This document shows, piece after piece, positions 1 through 8,505 of a stretch of DNA of 64,000 nucleotides (the first letter of the stretch is position 1; every line of letters begins with the position of its first letter). Below the pieces are notes generated by a model. It saw only the letters and a list, made by a program, of their open reading frames with translations. It had not been told where the DNA came from and did not search any database. The position numbers and the translations under genes are program-made. Origin of the DNA: JBDGYW01 sp964580055 (lineage in GTDB: Bacteria > Gemmatimonadota > Gemmatimonadetes > Gemmatimonadales > GWC2-71-9); assembly GCA_964580055.1 (NCBI GenBank), contig CAZOJI010000024.1, positions 4,265-68,264 of the forward strand, read 5' to 3'.

Positions 1-533
1 GTGCGCACGTTGAGCAGGATCAGATCCATCACGTCGCGGACCACTTCGCCGCGCCTCACCAACTTCACCGGAGGGATGCGAATGCCTTCCTGGAACACCG
101 ATACTGCGAGGGGCATGGAACCGGGAGTCATGCCACCCACATCCGCGTGATGAGCACGGTTCGCAACGTAGAAAGCCGGCGATTCGCGGCCTTCCAGGAA
201 TATCGGCTGCACCAGAGTGATGTCCGGAAGGTGTGTACCGCCCCGGAATGGATCGTTGAGAACCACCATATCACCCGGCTCCATCGACGCATGCTCGACC
301 GCCGCGTCCACGGAAAGGGGCATTGAACCCAGGTGTACGGGCATGTGCTCACCCTGCGCAACCAGATGTCCATCGCCGTCAAACACGGCGCAGGAATAGT
401 CGCGGCGCTCCTTTATGTTGGGCGAGAATGACGTGCGACACAGAGTCACACCCATCTCCTCGGCGGCCGAATAGAACAGATTGCGAAAAACCTCGAGGGT
501 CACAGGGTCCCAAATGGACGAAACGGTTGTCAT
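1..533 (-). CDS. hyuB: Hydantoinase B / oxoprolinase-family subunit, N-terminal part
   Basis: The first ~177 residues are present and the gene runs off the left window edge. Reading from the ATG at 533 gives an N-terminus (MTTVSSIWDPVTLEVFRN) typical of hydantoinase B/N-methylhydantoinase B. It is followed by family blocks such as RTSFSPNIKERRDYSCA, GEHMPVHLGSMP, NDPFRGGTHLPD and ANRAHHADVGGMTPGSMP, which carry conserved His and Asp residues. These proteins pair with HyuA for ATP-dependent opening of cyclic imide or amide rings such as hydantoins and 5-oxoproline. hyuA lies immediately upstream on the same strand, about 190 bp away, so the two probably form one transcript. The substrate cannot be told from sequence. 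No good ribosome binding site is visible before 533. Confidence 0.88.
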   Translation of the reverse strand, partial: MTTVSSIWDPVTLEVFRNLFYSAAEEMGVTLCRTSFSPNIKERRDYSCAVFDGDGHLVAQGEHMPVHLGSMPLSVDAAVEHASMEPGDMVVLNDPFRGGTHLPDITLVQPIFLEGRESPAFYVANRAHHADVGGMTPGSMPLAVSVFQEGIRIPPVKLVRRGEVVRDVMDLILLNVR

Positions 534-565
534 TGGGGTGTTACTCTATACGTGTTTGTGTTGAT

Positions 566-594
566 GTAGTCGGCAATGAGTAGTTGGCAATGAA
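566..594. repeat. Word repeat A in the hyuA-hyuB spacer
   Basis: Two near-identical copies of an ~14-nt word (agtcggcaatga / agttggcaatga) lie in tandem. It belongs with the other low-complexity word repeats found in intergenic spacers of this window (11417-11580, 19403-19508, 28941-29083, 32351-32439, 37423-37455, 51447-51735). The array is short, so the call is tentative taken alone. Confidence 0.45.
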
Positions 595-722
595 CAGACT
601 CCGTGCCGGGCCGGCAGCAGGGACGGCATGAGCGGCGCAGATAGAATGGACCATTGGGCCGCGACTGGATGTGCTGTGCCCAGCATGCTGGCGGCCAGGT
701 AGCGCGTTGGCTGAGCGATCGC

Positions 723-2708
723 TCACATCCGCTCCAACAACAGGTTCTGCCACTCGTCCATTCTGCACCGAAAGTCCGGCGGCACCACTGTTGTGGTACT
801 GTACTCAACCACGAGCGCGGGCCCGGCCAGGGAATTGCCGGGCTCGAGCAATGATCGGTCTATCAGTGTAGCGGTTGAACGCTCGCCGTCGAACACCATT
901 TCGCATTCGCCGATCTCAGCCGCGGAGGCGTCCTCGCCGCCCAACGGATGACGCGCGAGATGGGGCTTGTCGGTCCGGCCTATGGCCTTGAGTCGAACAT
1001 TGACCAGCTCCGTTGTACGTGCCAGGTCGGAGTATCCGTAACGATGATTGTGGCGATCGTGAAAGTCGGCTTCGAAATGCTCGGACAAGGGGACGTTGAG
1101 CTCGTATCCCTGCCCCACATAACGCATGTCCAGCGATCGCTCGAGATCCAGTTGCTCGGCGGTGAATCCCTCCTTCGCGTACTCGCCGCGTGCACGTTCT
1201 TCCAATTCGGTGAAAACGCGTTCCAGTTCCGATTTGTCCAGGCTGGCTGAGGAAACCAGAAGCGTCTGGGAATAGTCGCGTACGAAGTCGGCGAGCAGCA
1301 TGCCCAAGGCTGATAGGATACCCGCGGCCTGCGGAACCAGTACCCTCGGAATGTTGAGGCTGCGTGCGAGGTCCGCCGCGTGCATGGCCCCGGCTCCGCC
1401 GAAACAGACCAACGTGAAGTCGCGTGGATCGTGACCTCGTTCCAGCGATATGACCCGGATTGCACGCTCCATGGTAGCGTTGGCGACCCGCAGAATGCCC
1501 TCGGCGGTCTCAGTCGGAGAAAGGGACATGCGCTTCGCAAAGTCTTCCATACCGGCATGTACCGGTTCCAAAGGCAGGCGCTGCTGCCCGCCCAAAAAGT
1601 GATCGGGCGAGAGCCGGCCCAGATATAGATTGGCGTCGGTCACGGTGAGCTCCGTGCCGCCGCGGCCGTAGCAGATCGGACCCGGCACAGCTCCCGCGCT
1701 GCGCGGACCCACGCGCAAGGATCCCCCGGGATCGCGATAGGCAATCGACCCGCCGCCGGCGCCGACAGTGTGGACATCGATCACGGGAACGCGTATGGGT
1801 GCCTCACCGATTATCGCCTCGTTAGTGCGGCTCAGACCTCCGGGACAGAGTGAGACATCAGTGCTGGTGCCACCCATATCGAACGTAATCACGTGGTCGA
1901 AGCCGGCGCGGCGTGCGATCTCGAAACCGCCCACCGCACCTCCCGCGGGACCGGACAAAACGGTCTGAACGGCATAGCGCTGTGCCGCCTCCAGTGATAC
2001 CAGGCCGCCGTTGGATTGCATTATGCGCACGGTGTCGGCGTCGAGTTCTTCTGATAGCAGCGACAGGTAACGCGAGACGACCGGTCCGACATACGCATTC
2101 ACCACGGTAGTGCTGCAACGCTCGTACTCACGGAACTCGGGCAACACCGAGTGCGACGCGGTTAAGAAAGCGTTGATCCTTTCGTCGACTGCCTCTACTA
2201 TCTGCTTCTCATGCTCAGAGTTGGCGTAGGCGTGCAGTAGACAGACCGCGACCGATTCGACGTCGAGTTCGGTCAACCGCTCAACCACGGTCTTCAGTTC
2301 TGCTTCTGTGAGCGGCTCAATTACTTCACCGTCCGGGCCAACCCGCTCTCGAACGCCCACATGCAACTCAGGGAGTGCCAGCGGCCCAGCCTTCTCGACG
2401 TTCAGGTCATATATCTTGGTTCTCGTTTGGCGACCGATATCGAGCACGTCTTCGAAGCCGGCCGTTGTCACGAGCGCGGTGCGGGCACCTCGCCGCTCCA
2501 GGAGCGCATTGGTTGCAACGGTGGAACCGTGCACGATGGTGGCGGCGCCTTCGTGCAGTTCCCTGAGCCCCGCCAACACCGCCTTGGCCGCATTCTCCGG
2601 CGTGGAGGGCTCCTTGTGCACCGAGATCCGGCCTTCGTCCATCAGAACGAAATCGGTGAATGTCCCGCCGGTGTCTACTCCGATTACGGTTCCGGTTGTA
2701 TCGCTCAT
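723..2708 (-). CDS. hyuA: Hydantoinase A / oxoprolinase-family subunit
   Basis: This 661-residue protein is the ATP-binding partner of HyuB in the hydantoinase/5-oxoprolinase/acetone-carboxylase superfamily. It shows the sugar-kinase/actin-like phosphate-binding motif GVDTGGTFTDFVL at residues ~9-21, SGPAGGAVGG near 250 and FDMGGTSTDV near 272, which are the usual nucleotide-binding signatures. Length fits HyuA (~650-700). The likely activity is ATP-dependent hydrolysis of a cyclic amide in the cytoplasm, jointly with the downstream hyuB. Beside a peptidase, TldD/E and a D-aminoacylase, a role in salvage of modified or D-amino acids is plausible, but that is inference. The ATG at 2708 faces the divergent S10 peptidase gene across a 334-bp spacer. 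Confidence 0.92.
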   Translation of the reverse strand: MSDTTGTVIGVDTGGTFTDFVLMDEGRISVHKEPSTPENAAKAVLAGLRELHEGAATIVHGSTVATNALLERRGARTALVTTAGFEDVLDIGRQTRTKIYDLNVEKAGPLALPELHVGVRERVGPDGEVIEPLTEAELKTVVERLTELDVESVAVCLLHAYANSEHEKQIVEAVDERINAFLTASHSVLPEFREYERCSTTVVNAYVGPVVSRYLSLLSEELDADTVRIMQSNGGLVSLEAAQRYAVQTVLSGPAGGAVGGFEIARRAGFDHVITFDMGGTSTDVSLCPGGLSRTNEAIIGEAPIRVPVIDVHTVGAGGGSIAYRDPGGSLRVGPRSAGAVPGPICYGRGGTELTVTDANLYLGRLSPDHFLGGQQRLPLEPVHAGMEDFAKRMSLSPTETAEGILRVANATMERAIRVISLERGHDPRDFTLVCFGGAGAMHAADLARSLNIPRVLVPQAAGILSALGMLLADFVRDYSQTLLVSSASLDKSELERVFTELEERARGEYAKEGFTAEQLDLERSLDMRYVGQGYELNVPLSEHFEADFHDRHNHRYGYSDLARTTELVNVRLKAIGRTDKPHLARHPLGGEDASAAEIGECEMVFDGERSTATLIDRSLLEPGNSLAGPALVVEYSTTTVVPPDFRCRMDEWQNLLLERM

Positions 2709-3042
2709 TGTCTTCCCGACCGCCGGGCTGCGGATTAGTTAACGGGTTGGGTATGCTACATGACAATTGTAACACCGAAGCCAACGAATACGGACCGTGC
2801 ACCGCAATCTCGCACCCGTCACGGCGTTGCCTTGATCCGCACCGGTGAGACCGCGGCCCGGTTGGAGAAGGCATACAGAACCTTCCCGATCTGAGTGTCC
2901 TGGACAGGTGCGCCTCGGGCCACCTCGGTATCCCTCGAACGCTGGTCAGCGACTTGACCATAGCGCTATAGTTGTTCGAGCAAATAATATGAGGCGGCAG
3001 TACCGCACCTTCTCAACGGCACCGAAGACAAGGAACCATACG
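2709..3042. other. Divergent intergenic region between hyuA and the S10 peptidase
   Basis: This 334-bp spacer must hold both promoters. The rightmost part is A/T-richer (around 2952-2990), with a TTGACC hexamer at about 2952, but I cannot pair it convincingly with a -10 box. An open frame running through it into the peptidase from 2845 has no protein-like composition; the signal-peptide start at 3043 is preferred. No RNA gene or strong hairpin was seen. Confidence 0.5.
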
Positions 3043-4560
3043 ATGTCATTCAGGGGATTCCTCACGCTTGCAATGAGTCTCGCCCTCACGTTCTCAGCCA
3101 ACGCCCAGCAGGCCGGCACCGCGCACGAGTCGGCGTCGAGCACAACGGTCCCGGAGCCCCAGAGCTTCATAACCCAGCACGAGGCAGAGTTCAACGGAGA
3201 GCAGATCAGTTACACCGCCACGGCTAGCGAGATGTTTCTCACGAATGACTCCGGCCAGACCACAGCCGCCATCTGGTCGACGGCCTACACGAAGAACGAC
3301 GCGGAACCGAACCGGCCAGTGGTGTTCGTGTTCAACGGCGGCCCGGGCTCCGCTTCCGTCTGGTTGCACATGGGACTCTTCGGGCCTCGGCGCATGGTGA
3401 TCACGGATGAAGCCGACGAAGATGACGGGGCCGCCCCTTACCCGATCATCGACAACCCACACAGCCTTCTGGACGTCACCGACATCGTGATGGTAGACCC
3501 GGTTGGCACCGGTTACAGCCGCGCTATCGGCAAGGGCAAGGGTACGGATTTCTGGGGCCTCTCCGCCGACGCTGAATCTATCGTGCAGTTCGTACGCCTG
3601 TGGATAACCAGGCACAAGCGCTGGAACTCGCCTCGATATCTGGCGGGCGAGAGCTTCGGAACCACGCGAGCGGCAGCGGTGGCGGATGCACTGGCCGGCA
3701 ACGGGCAGGAAGTCGCTTTGAACGGGCTCGTGCTGATATCGCAGGCGCTCGATTACACCGGTTCGACGCCCACGCACGACAACCTGATAGCGTACGTCAC
3801 ATACCTGCCGACGATTGCAGCTACCGCATGGTATCACGACAAAGCGGGCATTGGAAAGAGCCTCGAGGAGTTCGTGCAGGAATCGCGTGAATTTGCATTC
3901 GACGAATATGCTCCGGCACTGTTCAAGGGCAACACGCTGAGCGATGCCGAACGCGATCGCATCGCCGAGCGATTGGAGTACTTCATGGGTCTGGACAAGA
4001 CGTACATCCTGCGTGCGGATCTGAGGGTGCTGGCTGGCCGTTTCTTGAAAGAGTTGTTACGTGACGAGGGACTGTCAATCGGCAGATTGGACGGACGGTT
4101 TTCCCGTGACGACATCGACGACACGGCCGACAGTCCAGAGAGTGACGGTGCCATGGAGGCGATCTCCGCGGCATACACGGCCGGTCTCAACCACTACTTC
4201 GCTTCGGAGCTGAACGTCGTGATGGACAGGCCATACCGTACATCGAACCGCAATATCGGACGGAACTGGATATGGCGGCCGGCGGCCGCCAGCCGGTCGT
4301 GGGAGCCGAGGTACGTGAACGTAGCCCGCGGTCTCGCTGAGGCGATGCGACGTAACTCAGAGCTCCGCGTGCTGGTCGCCAACGGTTACTATGACTTCGC
4401 TACGCCGTTCTTCGATGCTGAATACACGTTTGCTCGGCACGGCATCGTGAAGGAACGTGTGATCATGACTTACTACGAAGCCGGGCACATGATGTATATC
4501 CGAGAGCCGGATCTGATCCAGCTGTCGGCGGATATCCGGGAGTTCATTTCGCGGCAGTAG
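3043..4560 (+). CDS. Exported serine carboxypeptidase, peptidase family S10
   Basis: A 505-residue protein beginning with a Sec signal peptide (MSFRGFLTLAMSLALTFSANA, cleavage near residue 21). The frame is open from 2845, but the ATG at 3043 is chosen because it starts the signal peptide and has AAGGAA 8 nt upstream. Family S10 features are clear: oxyanion-hole motif NGGPGSAS at ~98-105, nucleophile in GESFGTT (Ser204), Asp451 in NGYYDFATP and His482 in YEAGHMMY, the complete Ser-Asp-His triad. It probably removes C-terminal residues from peptides in the periplasm or outside the cell. It fits the surrounding peptide- and amide-degrading genes and is transcribed away from hyuA. Confidence 0.93.
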   Translation: MSFRGFLTLAMSLALTFSANAQQAGTAHESASSTTVPEPQSFITQHEAEFNGEQISYTATASEMFLTNDSGQTTAAIWSTAYTKNDAEPNRPVVFVFNGGPGSASVWLHMGLFGPRRMVITDEADEDDGAAPYPIIDNPHSLLDVTDIVMVDPVGTGYSRAIGKGKGTDFWGLSADAESIVQFVRLWITRHKRWNSPRYLAGESFGTTRAAAVADALAGNGQEVALNGLVLISQALDYTGSTPTHDNLIAYVTYLPTIAATAWYHDKAGIGKSLEEFVQESREFAFDEYAPALFKGNTLSDAERDRIAERLEYFMGLDKTYILRADLRVLAGRFLKELLRDEGLSIGRLDGRFSRDDIDDTADSPESDGAMEAISAAYTAGLNHYFASELNVVMDRPYRTSNRNIGRNWIWRPAAASRSWEPRYVNVARGLAEAMRRNSELRVLVANGYYDFATPFFDAEYTFARHGIVKERVIMTYYEAGHMMYIREPDLIQLSADIREFISRQ

Positions 4561-4580
4561 GGCTGCGGTATATTCCTGTG

Positions 4581-4840
4581 ATGATCCGTGACGCCGATGG
4601 GCTCGCCGAGTTCGAGCGCTGCCTTTCGCGAGCGCAGAGGATCTGGTGATTCACGAGCTATTCGCGGGGCGGCCTGGGGATATTGAGGATGCTATCGGAG
4701 TGGTGCGGATGAAGGGCTCAGGTATGGACTGGGACTATGTGGACCAATGGGTCAGGCAGTTCGCAGAGATCCCGGGCAGAGAGGATTTGCCGGCGAGACT
4801 GGAGGTTCTGCACAGGAGATGGTGTAGGTGCTCCGCTGCA
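4581..4840 (+). pseudogene. Remnant of a DUF6036-type nucleotidyltransferase
   Basis: From about 4613 the sequence reads LPFASAEDLVIHELFAGRP, GDIEDA, then DWDYVDQWVRQFAEIPGRED, matching the C-terminal third of nucleotidyltransferase-fold proteins of the DUF6036/AbiEii-like type, in which the 'DLVIHKLFAGRPRDLED' stretch is conserved. No complete upstream domain exists. A short piece in another frame at 4581 (RDADGLAEFER) resembles the segment expected just before, pointing to a deletion plus frame change. After residue 'LEVLHRRW' similarity stops. I read it as a decayed gene between the S10 peptidase and the BNR gene; function is lost. The following stretch to 5013 holds only the upstream region of the next gene as far as I can see. 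Confidence 0.6.
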
Positions 4841-5013
4841 AGCGTCACGACTCCATTTGCCCTCGGCGACGACGGAGTTAACGTAGCGGAGAAACTCTGA
4901 CCCGTGAATGTGGCCCTCAACGAATCCGATGCAGTATTCGTAAGTTCTACCAGACAGCTGCCCCCTTCCAGATATGGCGGCTGAGCACCAGATCGAACGG
5001 AAAGGCACTCACC

Positions 5014-8000
5014 ATGTCTCGACGAAACGTCGTCCTGGTTGTTGCGGCGTCGACCGTCATCGTAGGCGCCCTCAACGCACAACTAAGTACTCCCCTCGAC
5101 TCAGTAGCGATGTCCGCGTTCAAGTGGCGCTCGGTAGGGCCGGCCAACATGGGCGGACGGGTGACGGACGTGGAGGGGCTGCCCAGCCCATCCAAGACCT
5201 TCTACGTGGCCGCGGCTACCGGTGGTATCTGGAAGACCACCAACAACGGTACCACTTTCAAGCAGATCTGGGCTGATGATCGTGTGATATCTATGGGCGA
5301 CCTCGCGATCGCTCCCAGCGACTCGAATCAGATATGGGCGGGAACGGGAGAGGAAGACTCTCGCAACTCGATTTCTCCGGGCGGCGGGATCTTCAAATCC
5401 ACTGACGCCGGCGAGACCTGGGAACTGAAAGGCCTCGTTGAAACCCAGGTGATCGGGCGCATCGTCGTGCATCCCACGGACCCCGAAATCGTCTATGTCG
5501 CAGCGCTGGGTCACATCTGGAATTCCAATCGCGAGCGCGGACTCTATCGGACGAGTGACGGGGGCGATAGCTGGGAGTTGGTCAAGTCCATAAGTGACAA
5601 GGCCGGCTTTATAGACGTGGCGATGCATCCCGGCGATCCCGGAGTGCTCTTCGCCGCGAGCTGGGAACGCGTGCGTGGCCCGTGGTTTCTTCAGAGCGGC
5701 GGACCGGGGAGTGCACTTTGGAAGACCACCGACGGTGGCGACACGTGGACCGAGGTAACCGGTGGCGGATTCCCCACCGCAATGAAAGGCCGCATCGGGA
5801 TTGCGATCAGTCAGAGCAACCCCGACATCATGTACACGATGGTCGAAGCTGAAGAGGAAGAGAACGGCTCGGGCGGTAACGGTCTGTACCGGTCAGAGGA
5901 CGGTGGCGGTACTTGGGAAAAGGTGAACGACGCCAACGCTCGGCCCTTCTACTACTCAGGTGTCGTAGTCGACCCAATGGATCCAGACCGCGTCTACTTT
6001 TCCTCCACGCCGCTGCAGTTCTCGAACGATGGCGGAAGAACGGCGGGCTCCACTGCCGTAGGCGTTCACACTGACGATCACGCACTGTGGATAGACCCTA
6101 ACGATCCCGGCCGGATGGTGAACGGCAACGACGGCGGCGTCGCGATCACTTACGACAAGGGCGGTAACTGGTACTATCTGAACAACATGGCAATGGGTCA
6201 GTTCTACCACGTGAGCTACAACATGGAGGTGCCATATCGGGTATGCGGCGGTCTTCAGGATAACGGCACCTGGTGCGGCCCCAGCAGGGTCCCCAGCGGT
6301 GAGGTGGGCAAATACCACTGGATCTCCGTGGGCGGAGGTGACGGCTTCTACTCTGCACAGGACCCGGAGGATCCCGACATCGTCTGGTCGGAGATGCAGG
6401 GTGGGGGCATGCGCAGGACGAACATATCCACCGGCGAGAGTATCTCGCTCGAGAAGCCTTTCTGGCGAGACGAGTGGCTTCCTTACCAGGACACAATCGT
6501 GATTCTGATGGAACAGGGCGTTCCAGGTAACGATCGGCGCATTCGTGCACTGAGCGACCGCGCATCGGCCGATTCGGCCGCCAACGACATGCGTTGGAAC
6601 TGGAACACGCCGTTCCTCCAGTCCGCACACAACCGCAGCTGGTTTTACGCAGCAGGCAACATGGTGGTGAAGAGCACCGACTGGGGTGACGATCTCACTC
6701 CGATCTCACCCGACCTCAGCTACAACGATGCTGAGAAGGTGAGGGTCAGCATGACCACGACTGGCGGTATCACCGAGGATGTGACGGGTGCCGAAACGTA
6801 CGGTACTATTGTCACGCTGGCGGAATCGCCACTACAGCAAGGCTTGATCTTGGCGGGTACTGACGATGGACGCGTCTGGATTACTCGTGACGACGGGGGC
6901 AACTGGACGGAATTGACCGCCAATTTCAGCGGCGTGCCCGAGTTTACATACGTGAGCCGCATCGAGCCGTCCCATCACGACATTGATCGCTTCTACGTTA
7001 CCTTCGACGGTCACCGCACCAACGACTTCACGCCATACGTCTACGTGACTGACGATGGGGGACGGAGCTTCAGGTCGATAGTTTCGGATCTACCGACGGG
7101 CTCGGCCGATTTCGTGCATGTGATTCGCGAGGACCCACGCAACGAGCACCTGCTGTTCGTGGGCACCGATGTCGGTGCGTACGTCTCGACCGATCGCGGT
7201 GAGTCTTGGCAGAGGTTCATGGAAGGGCTTCCCACGGTGCCGGTGCACGATCTCGAGATCCACCCCCGGGACAGAGAACTAATTGCCGCAACTCACGGCC
7301 GGTCTCTCTGGATAGTCGATATCGCGCCACTCCAGGATTTGACCGACCAGGTCCTGGCAAACGGTGCAGCGCTGTTCGAGCCGCGGCGCGCCTTCCAGTT
7401 CGGCATGAAACCTCGAGGCGGAGAGTCCTACGCGCAGGCATGGTTCGCTCGCCCGACGCCTGGCTCTGAAGCCGAGATCAGCTATTACATTGCGGATGCA
7501 GTTGCGGCGGCAATCGAGGAGGAGCTCGAGGCGAACCGCCCTGAAGGTGGGCGCCAGGCGCTCGCGCAGGAGGCTGGCCGGCAGCGACCGCTCATGCGAG
7601 CGGGTGGCCCGGGTGAACGTGCTGGTGCTCCGCGCGGTCCCCAAGTCGAGATAACAGTGACCAATGCGGCCGGTGACACAGTAAACATGCTGCGGGGTCC
7701 TGCGAGTGCTGGAATACATAGGGTATCCTGGAATCTCAGAGGCCCCCGGGAACCGGCTGCCGGATTGTCGCCCTATGAGCGCCGGGAACGGGAACGCATT
7801 GGTGCGCGTGCAAGAGTTGTCGCAGACTCGTTGATCGAGGCGGGCTGGAATCAGATGATGCTGAATCGTGTGGTCGGCTTGTTCACCGGCGAAGCCGACA
7901 TTCAGGCACTGATGCGAATGTTCGGCGGCGGCGGGCGTGCCGCCGGGAGTGACCCTGAGGAGTTTCAAGAACGCCCGGGCGAGAGAGTGGCCGGAAGCCG

Positions 8001-8223
8001 GGGCAGCGCCGGTTTCAGCCAGATGCAGGAATTGGCTGAACTCGTGATGCCTGGTGTAAGCATGAGCACGATGATGCGGATGTTCAGGCGCAGCGGCCGC
8101 CAGGGTGAGATGGTCGATCCCGGCAGTTACACGGTCATTTTGAAGGTGGGAGAAAGGACACTCACTCAGTCGCTGACGGTGCAAAGGGTGGGTGAGTACA
8201 TGGGGAATACCTCGCCTTTCTAG
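5014..8223 (+). CDS. Exported BNR/sortilin-like repeat protein (paralog 1)
   Basis: A 1,069-residue protein with a Sec signal peptide (MSRRNVVLVVAASTVIVGALNA) and a GGAAAG ribosome binding site before the ATG at 5014. Residues ~30-780 are built of Asp-box/BNR repeats of the form S/T-x-D-x-G-x-T/S-W (STDAGETWE, TSDGGDSWE, TTDGGDTWT, SEDGGGTWE, STDRGESWQ). This is the beta-propeller of the VPS10/sortilin N-terminal and 'WD40/YVTN/BNR-like' families, often labelled glycosyl hydrolase without proof. An Ala/Gly/Arg-rich linker (~825-875) precedes a C-terminal beta-sandwich-like segment ending in GSYTVILKVGERTLTQ. Two paralogs occur at 11579 and 29095. Location should be periplasmic or surface; enzymatic activity is unknown. 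Peptide binding or hydrolysis is a guess from the neighbours. Confidence 0.85.
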   Translation: MSRRNVVLVVAASTVIVGALNAQLSTPLDSVAMSAFKWRSVGPANMGGRVTDVEGLPSPSKTFYVAAATGGIWKTTNNGTTFKQIWADDRVISMGDLAIAPSDSNQIWAGTGEEDSRNSISPGGGIFKSTDAGETWELKGLVETQVIGRIVVHPTDPEIVYVAALGHIWNSNRERGLYRTSDGGDSWELVKSISDKAGFIDVAMHPGDPGVLFAASWERVRGPWFLQSGGPGSALWKTTDGGDTWTEVTGGGFPTAMKGRIGIAISQSNPDIMYTMVEAEEEENGSGGNGLYRSEDGGGTWEKVNDANARPFYYSGVVVDPMDPDRVYFSSTPLQFSNDGGRTAGSTAVGVHTDDHALWIDPNDPGRMVNGNDGGVAITYDKGGNWYYLNNMAMGQFYHVSYNMEVPYRVCGGLQDNGTWCGPSRVPSGEVGKYHWISVGGGDGFYSAQDPEDPDIVWSEMQGGGMRRTNISTGESISLEKPFWRDEWLPYQDTIVILMEQGVPGNDRRIRALSDRASADSAANDMRWNWNTPFLQSAHNRSWFYAAGNMVVKSTDWGDDLTPISPDLSYNDAEKVRVSMTTTGGITEDVTGAETYGTIVTLAESPLQQGLILAGTDDGRVWITRDDGGNWTELTANFSGVPEFTYVSRIEPSHHDIDRFYVTFDGHRTNDFTPYVYVTDDGGRSFRSIVSDLPTGSADFVHVIREDPRNEHLLFVGTDVGAYVSTDRGESWQRFMEGLPTVPVHDLEIHPRDRELIAATHGRSLWIVDIAPLQDLTDQVLANGAALFEPRRAFQFGMKPRGGESYAQAWFARPTPGSEAEISYYIADAVAAAIEEELEANRPEGGRQALAQEAGRQRPLMRAGGPGERAGAPRGPQVEITVTNAAGDTVNMLRGPASAGIHRVSWNLRGPREPAAGLSPYERRERERIGARARVVADSLIEAGWNQMMLNRVVGLFTGEADIQALMRMFGGGGRAAGSDPEEFQERPGERVAGSRGSAGFSQMQELAELVMPGVSMSTMMRMFRRSGRQGEMVDPGSYTVILKVGERTLTQSLTVQRVGEYMGNTSPF

Positions 8224-8505
8224 CCCGGTGGGGTCTGCGTTAGTGGGTGCGGCAACAATGGCAGGAACGGAGTCTGAGGCAATTGCGGACCCGTCTGTTC
8301 CTAACCTGGAATTCCGCCGGGACCACTTTAGCTGCAGACTGGTTGAGACGTCATCCACAAGGGCCTCGGATCTTCCGCTTCGAACACCGTTCGATTATGA
8401 AACCTTCCGTTGCAACCATCGGTCTGCCTGCTAGTTTCCTGCAATCAGCAGTAGGCCCGGCACGCTGCCAACCGTATGGGCCAAGATCAACCAAAGGAGC
8501 GGGGC

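Noticed and set aside
4718..5008. Reverse-strand open frame of 96 residues upstream of BNR paralog 1
   Set aside because: It overlaps the nucleotidyltransferase remnant on the other strand, lacks a ribosome binding site and shows no recognisable motif; a second decayed gene is possible but not supported.
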